Source of the DNA: an uncultured bacterium
GTDB lineage: Bacteria > Cyanobacteriota > Vampirovibrionia > Obscuribacterales > Obscuribacteraceae
Assembly (NCBI GenBank): GCA_903835185.1
Contig: CAILLX010000062.1
Location: forward strand, 1-40,919
Length of the DNA stretch: 40,919 nucleotides
Direction: 5' to 3'
Every line of letters begins with the position of its first letter. The stretch's first letter is position 1. The notes under the pieces are model-generated. The model did no database searches and was not told the DNA's origin. It saw only the letters and a program-made list of their open reading frames with translations. Shown piece by piece: positions 33,874 to 40,919 of the stretch. A program made the translations under genes and the position numbers.

Positions 33874-34107
33874 TTAGGCTGATTGCTCAAGGCGCTTAGC
33901 TTCCTGTCTCAGCCGCTCCACTACCCACGACCTGCACATTACACCGTATGGAATCCGCTTATGCTCCGCTATGTGCAGCAACAGCTCCATGATTTCCTCA
34001 TCAGCTCTGAATTGCACAATTCCGCGTTCTATCACACGTTGCCGTGCTGCTGCTTGAGTCTTTGCAGCTCGCTCACTAGTCGATAGTTTTTTCTTGATCA
34101 TGCCCAT
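33874..34107 (-). CDS. Ribbon-helix-helix-like antitoxin
   Basis: Up to 77 residues. It starts at ATG 34107 (AAGGA 10 bases upstream) or at ATG 34101, overlapping the toxin gene by 10 or 4 bases. The basic N-terminus is followed by a strand (GIVQFRAD) and two helices (EEIMELLLHIAEHKRI and VMCRSWVVERLRQEAKRLE), the ribbon-helix-helix layout of DNA-binding antitoxins. Toxin-first order with overlap matches BrnTA-type modules. It is expected to neutralise the toxin and repress its own promoter. Confidence 0.7.
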   Translation of the reverse strand: MGMIKKKLSTSERAAKTQAAARQRVIERGIVQFRADEEIMELLLHIAEHKRIPYGVMCRSWVVERLRQEAKRLEQSA

Positions 34108-34373
34108 GAGTTTCCAGTCCTTTGCCGAAAAATGTGGCGATAATGGTTCGTAGCATCATTGGCGTGGAAGACATGCTCCATGTCGTCAAAGTATTCAACC
34201 CCAACCTCAAGCAATCTCCCACTTGCTGTGAAACCAATGAACATTAACCTGTCGTTGCCTCGTTCACTGGATGGTAGTTCTTCCCAGATACCAGTTGCCA
34301 TGGCTTCATCAACATCACCAGGGGAAACGCCATGCCGTTCAAGTGATTCCAAATTGTATGTCGTTCTGCTCAT
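34098..34373 (-). CDS. BrnT-like type II toxin
   Basis: A 91-residue protein; ATG 34373 has AGGG 9 bases upstream. The core DRLMFIGFTASGRLLEVGVE, then VFHANDATNHYRHIF, resembles the BrnT/RelE-like pattern R-xx-xIG-xTxxGRLLxV...A-xx-A...Y. BrnT proteins are ribosome-independent RNases. The N-terminal half (SPGDVDEAMATGIWEELP) is also BrnT-like in layout. Its stop overlaps the antitoxin start. Confidence 0.65.
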   Translation of the reverse strand: MSRTTYNLESLERHGVSPGDVDEAMATGIWEELPSSERGNDRLMFIGFTASGRLLEVGVEYFDDMEHVFHANDATNHYRHIFRQRTGNSWA

Positions 34374-34381
34374 GCAATCAG

Positions 34382-34422
34382 CCCTGTAGTACAGGGTACT
34401 TCGACACCAGGGGTAATGTCAA
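34382..34422 (-). promoter_or_regulatory. Promoter with overlapping palindromic operator for the toxin-antitoxin genes
   Basis: A perfect -35 TTGACA read on the minus strand (34422-34417). After 18 bases comes a weak -10 region (TACCCT) running into the palindrome ccctgta-g-tacaggg (34382-34396), 9 bases before the toxin ATG. An operator between the promoter and the start codon fits autorepression by the antitoxin. Confidence 0.55.
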
Positions 34423-34563
34423 GCAGCACTATTTAGACCTGTCGCCTCCTTGATAGTGACTTTCGGTAATGCGAAGGTACATTCCACTATGTTGGTCTTG
34501 TCCGCAACAGGCTGCAACTCTCTCGCTTGCTGCGGTGTTGCCGTATGAATCAAGCAATCACGC

Positions 34564-34569
34564 TATAAT
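34564..34569 (+). promoter_or_regulatory. -10 box of the TPR-caspase gene
   Basis: A perfect TATAAT 47 bases before the ATG at 34617. The nearest -35-like TTGCCG (34538) is 20 bases upstream, longer than ideal. Confidence 0.45.
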
Positions 34570-34616
34570 TAACTATTCAGCCTTTTAATACTTACAGATT
34601 AGATATTTACGCAACT

Positions 34617-37007
34617 ATGTCTTACTCTTCTTTGCCAGGGTATTTATTGAGGCAAATATACAAGTTAATAGTTGTTGTTCTTGCTGTAGTGGCTATGTGC
34701 AGCATCGCTCATGCACAATCCAGCGCTGAGTCCTTCATTAATCAAGGAAATGAAGCCTGGCGATCGAAGAGTTACGATGCGGCTCTCTACAACTATTCCA
34801 AAGCAATTGATGCTGATCCTACCAATACTAAAGCGCTTCAAGCTCGCTGTTCTGCCTATCTTCGTTTGCACGAATACACAAAGGCGCTGTGCGACTGCAC
34901 CGAGTCCATCCGACTGAAGCCTGATCCGCAAACATACTACACTCGAGCCGAAATTTACACACACCTCAACCAGGTCGACCGCAGCATTGAAGATGTTACA
35001 GTTGCCATCCAACTCAAACCAGATTTTTATGCTGCCTACCGTTTGCGGTCGCTGGGTTTCAAAGCTCAAGAAAAGTATGACAGAGCTCTGGAGGAGATCA
35101 ATACAGCAATGAAGCTGGTCCCCGCTAAAGCAGAAGACTTTGATCTACGCAGCCAACTCAATCGTCTTCTTGAACACATTGATCTTGCTATCGCAGATGC
35201 TAACGAAGCAATAAGACTCAAAACTGACTTTGCTCATGCCTATGTCAATCGAGGGTTAGCCTACTTTGATCTGGGACAATACAAGCGTGCGACAAGCGAT
35301 GAACAGATTGCACTCAAATATGACCCGCAACTGGCCGACGCATATAACGCTCTTAACCTTTGTAACGAGCGCACCGGCAAATACACTCAGGCAATTGAAA
35401 ATTCACTTACTGCAACAAGATTGAATCAGCGCAATGCCACCATTCTCGCCAATTACGCAACAATGCTTATCCGCACAGGCGATCTTACCGGAGCAGAACA
35501 AGCTTTGCAGAATGCTGCCAAGCTACATACGAACAACTGCGCCGTCCTTTTCGGCATTGCACTGCTGCAGCTTAAACGACATGATATTGTCTCAGCCAGT
35601 GAGAATCTCGGCAAACTTCGCGCCTGGATTGAACGCTTTGATCCTTTAGGCCGGCAGAGATCGCATGAAGCTCAACTGCTTCTGGAGATGAATCGTCCTG
35701 CTGAAGCGCTGGAAGCTCTTGCCAAGGTTAAAGTAAGTTTTGCAGGCACAGCGACGGGCGAAAAGTTAGCATTACAATCGCGTGCACACAGAATGCTGAA
35801 TAATACTCAACTGGCTGATGCTGAGTTTTCTCAAGCAAAAGCCATGCTCCCTGAATCAGTTTTTATAAAGGATCTATCTCAAGGAACAGCCACTGCCATA
35901 GGCAAGCGAGGTGTCATCGCTCGCTCGGACAAATCTAATGCTACTGCAAATGTACCGGAACAACAATTAAGTTCCAAAGCTGATCTCAATGCACCGGAGC
36001 AACGGCATATATCCAGTGCTGATCTAGATGCAGTTGTAGCTAACAAGCTCGCACAATCAAACTTGGCCCTTACCGGCAGAAGCACCGCCATTAATTCGCC
36101 GGACAAACCCAGCACTGCATCAACAGTAAATGGTCGCGTCAGGGACAAATGGGCGCTTGTAATTGGTATCAGCCAGTTCGCACACCCTCAATACAATTTG
36201 CACTACTCCGCCAAAGATGCTCTGGACTTCTATCACTTTCTCATTAATGATGCTCACTTCCCAAAGGACCACGTTCTTCTTCTGCTGAACGAGCAAGCTA
36301 CCAGGCTTAACATAATGAATGCCTTCGGAGATCAATTTCTACCAGCAGTGTCAGAGCCGGACGACATGGTGGTCATCTTCGTCTCGACACACGGAACACC
36401 GGCAACAAGAGATAAGGGAGGAAGAAACTATATTGTTGCTTACGATACAGATGCAAGCGAGCTGTATGCAACCGGCGTCGATATGGATGAGCTATACAGA
36501 CGTCTCAAGGAAGGGGTCAAGACAGATCGTGCACTTATAGTGATGGATGCCTGTTATTCAGGCGCAGGAATCCCCGGCGCTAAAGCTCTGAACTCAGCAG
36601 ACAGCTTTGATGCCAATGAAATTGCTTTAGGTTCCGGACACCTGGTCTTATCTTCCAGCTCACCGAAAGAGCGATCCTGGGAGAGCAGGGTATCACAGAA
36701 TGGGGTGTTCACGAAGCATTTGATTAACGCGTTAAAAACAGATAGCACTAAGATCGATATCAAGTCGGCATTCGACCGCACAAAGAAAGAAGTATGCTGG
36801 GAGGTCAAGAATTCTTACGGGGAGAGCCAAACACCTCAACTTGGCGGACAGTGGGAAGGAAAAGAGTTAGTACTATCTGTGCCTCCTTCAGAATGCCGGC
36901 AGATATATAATCCTGTCTTACTTCAATGGATCCGCAAGTGCGGTGCCTCAGCTGCAGCAGCTCCAGGTACCAGCAGCAAGTCTCTACCCCAGACTAAACA
37001 TAAATAG
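34617..37007 (+). CDS. Secreted TPR - caspase-like (C14, orthocaspase) protein
   Basis: A 796-residue protein with a signal peptide (residues ~11-34, ending SIAHAQ). About ten tetratricopeptide repeats cover residues ~36-410 (for example NQGNEAWRSKSYDAALYNYS). A low-complexity linker (~411-508) carries two near-copies of PEQ..SSADL. A caspase-like domain runs from ~509-745: KWALVIGISQF opens it, His592 lies in VVIFVSTHGT and Cys646 in ALIVMDACYSG, so the His/Cys dyad is intact. Bacterial members cut after Arg/Lys or Asp depending on type; the specificity pocket cannot be read here. A short Cys-containing tail ends the protein. Export of a TPR-caspase suggests an extracellular or periplasmic protease with a protein-binding arm. 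The ribosome site is weak. Confidence 0.92.
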   Translation: MSYSSLPGYLLRQIYKLIVVVLAVVAMCSIAHAQSSAESFINQGNEAWRSKSYDAALYNYSKAIDADPTNTKALQARCSAYLRLHEYTKALCDCTESIRLKPDPQTYYTRAEIYTHLNQVDRSIEDVTVAIQLKPDFYAAYRLRSLGFKAQEKYDRALEEINTAMKLVPAKAEDFDLRSQLNRLLEHIDLAIADANEAIRLKTDFAHAYVNRGLAYFDLGQYKRATSDEQIALKYDPQLADAYNALNLCNERTGKYTQAIENSLTATRLNQRNATILANYATMLIRTGDLTGAEQALQNAAKLHTNNCAVLFGIALLQLKRHDIVSASENLGKLRAWIERFDPLGRQRSHEAQLLLEMNRPAEALEALAKVKVSFAGTATGEKLALQSRAHRMLNNTQLADAEFSQAKAMLPESVFIKDLSQGTATAIGKRGVIARSDKSNATANVPEQQLSSKADLNAPEQRHISSADLDAVVANKLAQSNLALTGRSTAINSPDKPSTASTVNGRVRDKWALVIGISQFAHPQYNLHYSAKDALDFYHFLINDAHFPKDHVLLLLNEQATRLNIMNAFGDQFLPAVSEPDDMVVIFVSTHGTPATRDKGGRNYIVAYDTDASELYATGVDMDELYRRLKEGVKTDRALIVMDACYSGAGIPGAKALNSADSFDANEIALGSGHLVLSSSSPKERSWESRVSQNGVFTKHLINALKTDSTKIDIKSAFDRTKKEVCWEVKNSYGESQTPQLGGQWEGKELVLSVPPSECRQIYNPVLLQWIRKCGASAAAAPGTSSKSLPQTKHK

Positions 37008-37129
37008 CTGCTGAACTTTCTTCCTAGCTACAACAGCTGATTATCCCCCCAACCGGCTGATTGAAAAGCCAGGACAGTTCTGAGAGCCCGAGAGATTAAC
37101 CGTATTGCAGCTCCTACTCATACAACTCA

Positions 37130-40100
37130 CTATGCGCTGTGCCCTTGAGAATCTTCCCAGATCTCAGCGGGTCTGACATGCCCATGGCGATGAATCAGGC
37201 TGAAAACAATGGGCACCCAGACCAGTGTAAAGAAAGTGGCCACCACCAGACCGCCAATAACAGCTCGTCCAAGCGGTGCATTCTGGGCACCACCGGAGCC
37301 ACTACCGATAGCCATCGGAATCATCCCTATAGTCATGGCAGCAGCCGTCATCAAGACCGGACGGAACCGCGTCGTGGCTGCCTCGAGTGCAGCTCGGCAT
37401 GAGTCCATCCCCTCCCTCAGTCGTTCACGAGCGAATGTAACCACAAGGATGCTGTTAGCTGAAGCAACTCCAATACTCATAATAGCTCCCATAAGAGCAG
37501 GTACTGAAAAAGTTGTCTGAGTAAGGAAGAGCCCCCAGATAATCCCACACACAGCCCCAGGTATAGCCATAAGGATAATGAGCGGATCGACCCAGGACTG
37601 GAAATTGACTACTAGAAGAAGGTAGACAAGCACCAGCGCCAGGACCATCCCGGAAAGCAGTCCAGAATAAGCTGATTTCATGTTGACCATCTGCCCACTC
37701 ACACTGAGGAAAACACCGTGTGGCAGCTTATGCATGTAAGAATCGACTATTGCCTGCACCTTTACAGCAACAGAATTAAGATCTGTCCCCTCCACAGATG
37801 CCAGCACATCAACAAGCGGCTGCACATTGTAGTGATTAACCACTGTAGGAGCTATGTTCCTGCTGAAAGTGGCTAGATTGCCCAGCAACTGGGTTTTGCT
37901 TCCATCAGCCGAAGTAACGACTGTGTTGGAGAGATCGGGTAGAGAAGCTATCAGCCGCTGGGGAGTCTGCACTGCCAGATTATAATTCACCCCATTATCT
38001 GGGTTGACCCAGAAGTTGGGCGCAGTTTGGAAGCTAGAGCTCAGCGACACAAGCATCGAGCCAGCAACATCCCGCTGGGTCAACCCCAGTTGAGCAGCCT
38101 TCTGTCTGTCCACCTTCACATCGATAACCGGACCGGTGACTGCTTGCTTTATGTGCACATCAACAGCACCAGGAATCGACCGGATCTGCCGCTTAATCCG
38201 CTCTGCAAGTGCATAGTTTGTATTCAGGTCTGCTCCGCGCACCTGAACATCCACTGGAGCTGCCAGTCCAGCATTCAAGATCTGGGTTATGATATCGGCC
38301 GGCTGAAAGAAAAAGTCGATCTCAGGAAACAATACCGGCAACTTGTCACGCAATAAATTTCGGTAATATGCACAGGGATGCTTGTGACCCTTGTGAAGGT
38401 TTACCAGGATCTCGCCGTCAGCTGCAGTGTAATTGACGCTGTCGCTCGATGATAAATTGATTCCAGAATATGGAACCCCGATATTGTCAGCGACACTTTC
38501 GAACTCGCCGGACGGAATCAGCGTACGTAAAGCAGTCTCTATCCGCCTTATTAGCCTCTCTGTCTCTTCAACGCGCATCCCCCGAGGAGCGCTGACATGC
38601 ATGCGCATAACATTGCCGTCAATTGCCGGGAAGAAGTCCTGCCCTAACATTGTTGCCAGCGACAGGCTAATACAGATAAAAAGAAGTGCGCCAGCCGCTA
38701 CAAATCTCCGGCGTGACAAAAGACGAGCCAGTACAAGATGGTACCAGCTGCGCAAACGCTCAAAACCACGGTCAACCTTTCCTGTAACAACTTTGATGAA
38801 GCCCAACACTCCTGTGGTTTCATGCTTCTTGTAATCAGGATCAGCATGTCCGGCAAGCATATACCGGCTCATTACCGGCACCAGAGTCCGAGAGAGAAAG
38901 TACGAAGCAAGCATGGCACCTACGACAGCTAGCGCCAGCGGAGTGAACAACGATTTGGCTGGCTCCGTGAGCAGCAACACCGGCGTAAAGACAATACAAA
39001 TTGCTGTAGTTGACACAAGGGCCGGTACGGCAATCTCCATTGCTGCATCAAGAATACCCTGACAAACCCACGGGGCCGTGGCATGAGCATTGTCGGAGCT
39101 ACCTGCAGCCCTGGCAGCTATGCGATTGGCACGCACAAGCTCGAGGTGGCGGTGAATGTTTTCCACTTCAACAGTGGCATCATCTACCAGCATGCCAACA
39201 GCAAGTGCAAATCCGCCCAGAGTCATGGTGTTCAGTGTTTGCTTACCTACATTGAGAATAATGAGACCGGCAAGAATAGAGAGCGGAATAGAGACGGCCA
39301 CAATGACAGTGCTCTTCCAATCGCCAAGCAGAAGCAGCATCAGCAAAGCAGTTAACCCTGCAGCTATAAGCCCCTCGCGCACCACGTCATCGATTGAATT
39401 TTTCACAAAAATAGATTGATCATTGATGATGTGCAGCTCAACAGCCTCAGGAATGATGTGCTTAATTGCCGGAATCTGCGCCTTAATCCGGTCGACAACG
39501 TCTATAGTCGAAGCGGCGCCAAGTTTAATGACATTCATAAGGACGGCGCGCACGCCGTTTTCATTGACAATATTCGTTTGTACTGAAATCCCGTCATGTG
39601 CATAGGCCACGTCTTTCAGCAACACAGTAGCCGCACCAACCTGCTTGATGGGAACATTGTTCAGCTCCTCTAAAGCGTTAGGACTGCTGTTCAGACGTAT
39701 ATAGTATTCAGTGCTCCCTAGCTTAGCTGTGCCAGCAGGTAGAATAATGTTTTGAGCGTTGATAGCAGCAGCAACATCAGAAGCAGAAACATGCTTAGCT
39801 GCCAGCCGGCTTGGGTCAATATCGACCATGACTTGCCGGATAGCCCCACCGTAAGGATACGGCATGGACGCGCCCTGAACAGTAGCTAACTGGGTGCGAA
39901 CAAAGTTGTTAGCCAGATCGAACAGCTGAGTCTCCGGTATAGTCTTGGAACTTATCGCCAGTTGCATTACTGGAATATCAGTAGCGCTAATCGCTGTCAC
40001 AAACGGGGGTGTCGCACCCGGTGGCATCTGCTTCAAGACCGCCTGGCAAACAGCCGTAAACTCGGCCAGCGATTGTTGGACATTGGCATTCTGGTGCAGG

Positions 40101-40384
40101 AAAAGCTTTACTACGCCCATACCAAGCACTGACAACGATTCGATACGCTCAATCCCGCTTACTGTCACTGTCGCTGCCCGTTCTGTAATAAAGACTATGC
40201 GACGCTCCATCTCGACAGGGGTCAAACCGGAGAAGCCCCAGACACAAGTGAGTACCGGAATATTAATGTGCGGGAAGATATCGACCGGCATCTGCTTGAT
40301 TGACAGACAACCGAAAAGCGCAATCATTATTGCTATAACGGCAACCGTGTATGGACGATCCAGTGCTAGCTTAACGATCCACAT
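37130..40384 (-). CDS. RND-family efflux transporter
   Basis: A 1,084-residue inner-membrane pump. The start is ATG 40384 (GAGGGAAG about 7 bases upstream); the frame to 40462 is not signal-like. It opens MWIVKLALDRPYTVAVIAIM and has twelve predicted membrane segments in two halves with large periplasmic loops. The TM4 acidic pair is intact (GMLVDDATVEVENI). In TM10 the position of the AcrB proton-relay Lys reads Ala (GVASANSILVVTF), as in several non-AcrB subfamilies. The late MIPMAIGSGSGGAQNAPLG loop is typical. A membrane-fusion protein and outer channel are not within the window; the space to the right could lead to one. Substrate unknown. Confidence 0.93.
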   Translation of the reverse strand: MWIVKLALDRPYTVAVIAIMIALFGCLSIKQMPVDIFPHINIPVLTCVWGFSGLTPVEMERRIVFITERAATVTVSGIERIESLSVLGMGVVKLFLHQNANVQQSLAEFTAVCQAVLKQMPPGATPPFVTAISATDIPVMQLAISSKTIPETQLFDLANNFVRTQLATVQGASMPYPYGGAIRQVMVDIDPSRLAAKHVSASDVAAAINAQNIILPAGTAKLGSTEYYIRLNSSPNALEELNNVPIKQVGAATVLLKDVAYAHDGISVQTNIVNENGVRAVLMNVIKLGAASTIDVVDRIKAQIPAIKHIIPEAVELHIINDQSIFVKNSIDDVVREGLIAAGLTALLMLLLLGDWKSTVIVAVSIPLSILAGLIILNVGKQTLNTMTLGGFALAVGMLVDDATVEVENIHRHLELVRANRIAARAAGSSDNAHATAPWVCQGILDAAMEIAVPALVSTTAICIVFTPVLLLTEPAKSLFTPLALAVVGAMLASYFLSRTLVPVMSRYMLAGHADPDYKKHETTGVLGFIKVVTGKVDRGFERLRSWYHLVLARLLSRRRFVAAGALLFICISLSLATMLGQDFFPAIDGNVMRMHVSAPRGMRVEETERLIRRIETALRTLIPSGEFESVADNIGVPYSGINLSSSDSVNYTAADGEILVNLHKGHKHPCAYYRNLLRDKLPVLFPEIDFFFQPADIITQILNAGLAAPVDVQVRGADLNTNYALAERIKRQIRSIPGAVDVHIKQAVTGPVIDVKVDRQKAAQLGLTQRDVAGSMLVSLSSSFQTAPNFWVNPDNGVNYNLAVQTPQRLIASLPDLSNTVVTSADGSKTQLLGNLATFSRNIAPTVVNHYNVQPLVDVLASVEGTDLNSVAVKVQAIVDSYMHKLPHGVFLSVSGQMVNMKSAYSGLLSGMVLALVLVYLLLVVNFQSWVDPLIILMAIPGAVCGIIWGLFLTQTTFSVPALMGAIMSIGVASANSILVVTFARERLREGMDSCRAALEAATTRFRPVLMTAAAMTIGMIPMAIGSGSGGAQNAPLGRAVIGGLVVATFFTLVWVPIVFSLIHRHGHVRPAEIWEDSQGHSA

Positions 40385-40919
40385 TTTTCTTCCCTCAAGT
40401 CCAACCTCGTGCAGATGTCGACCCTGCCCAGGGCATCGGTTGCCTGGCTGAATCCACGACACTGCAACTTAAATGTTAACCCTACAAGCTCAATTCCGAC
40501 ACCATCTGCTGGAACAAATTGAATTGACAAAGATGCGGTGCAGCAACTCAGCTTAGTACTTGGCAAGAGTCAAGTCGGCTGTCCTTCGAGACAGGGCAGT
40601 AATATATTTAACTGTATTGGCGCACAATGGTAAATCAGTATATGCTTGAGCTACAAAGGAAACCTGGAAAGACAGTGAGCACTAAATACTCCAGAAGTAA
40701 TCCAGAAGCAATAAGCAACCAACGTGCCGGCAGAAGCAGGACAGGAGACCGTAAGCCATCCCGCCGGAGGGCTGTTCTCTTGAGGATGTCTCAGTTGTAG
40801 TTGAAATTAGTTGATCCGGTCATGGGGAGTGCCTTTCGGATTTCATGTCGGTAGTATATCACGCTGCTGCTTTGATGGTACCAGTGGTGGCACGCATGGA
40901 TTTAATTTTAGTCTGTAGT
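40385..40919. other. Right end of window, no convincing gene
   Basis: It holds a short hairpin (ctgtc/gacag near 40580-40595). On the minus strand there is an extended -10 (TGATATACT, 40861-40853), and a frame open from the right edge ending at TGA 40859 (TIKAAA as its last residues), which could be the C-terminus of a gene outside. On the minus strand TTGTGC...TATTAC near 40605-40630 is a weak promoter candidate for the RND gene. None is strong. Confidence 0.4.

Noticed and set aside
31488-34450. att site made by duplication of the tRNA-Lys 3' end
   Set aside because: I found no second copy of the tRNA 3' segment and no integrase gene in the window.
40366-40566. 66-codon minus-strand frame before the RND gene
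   Set aside because: It overlaps the RND start in another frame, with no ribosome site or recognisable pattern.

Overview
The window is bacterial DNA of roughly balanced base composition. Genes are densely packed on both strands, and Shine-Dalgarno sites (GGAGG-like) repeatedly decide the start codon. No rRNA, plasmid, or complete insertion sequence is visible. The mix of genes (a giant secreted beta-rich protein, DUF4388 and DUF4384 proteins, PiT phosphate transport, an RND pump, a secreted TPR-caspase) fits a Gram-negative-type envelope. It reminds me of non-photosynthetic Cyanobacteriota such as the Melainabacteria/Obscuribacterales, but that assignment is an inference from gene content, not a measurement.

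Layout. 1-1900: the 3' end of a protein with a KPGDA pentapeptide repeat, then a small PH-like protein, bracketed by hairpins. 1910-10951: one secreted protein of about 3,000 residues with a Pro-rich hinge and a C-terminal region resembling FecR domains. 11273-14817: the late heme cluster hemE-hemH-hemY, transcribed on the minus strand with overlapping or closely spaced genes. 14932-17585: a secreted duplicated-repeat protein behind a secreted 5'-nucleotidase. 17524-20557: three plus-strand genes ending in a DUF4388 / degenerate-GGDEF protein. 20558-20825: a cluster of palindromes that looks like a dispersed repeat. 20826-24565: a flippase-like membrane protein, three small proteins and a PiT phosphate transporter.

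24724-29876: an accessory region with several small membrane-protein genes, a lipoprotein, a secreted DUF4384 protein, a 726-residue multidomain membrane protein and a DUF1444 protein. The 726-residue protein appears to be a catalytically dead trypsin-like domain split by a DUF4388 insertion, followed by a zinc ribbon, one membrane segment and a DUF4384-like domain. With its neighbours it is the best candidate here for an undescribed system. 30338-31559: a DUF429 protein and a tRNA-Arg/tRNA-Lys pair with a clear promoter and terminator. 31609-32304 has no gene but several strong hairpins. 32305-34373: a wHTH-GHKL ATPase-STAS regulator, a small unknown gene and a BrnT-like toxin/antitoxin pair, with palindromic control sites. 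34617-37007: a secreted TPR-caspase with an intact His/Cys dyad. 37130-40384: an RND efflux pump; no membrane-fusion partner lies inside the window.

Connections: the heme genes form one transcription unit. The nucleotidase and PiT transporter could act together in phosphate scavenging. DUF4388 and DUF4384 occur in three proteins, suggesting a shared regulatory or envelope theme. The block after the tRNA pair has the look of an accessory island, though I found no integrase or att repeat.
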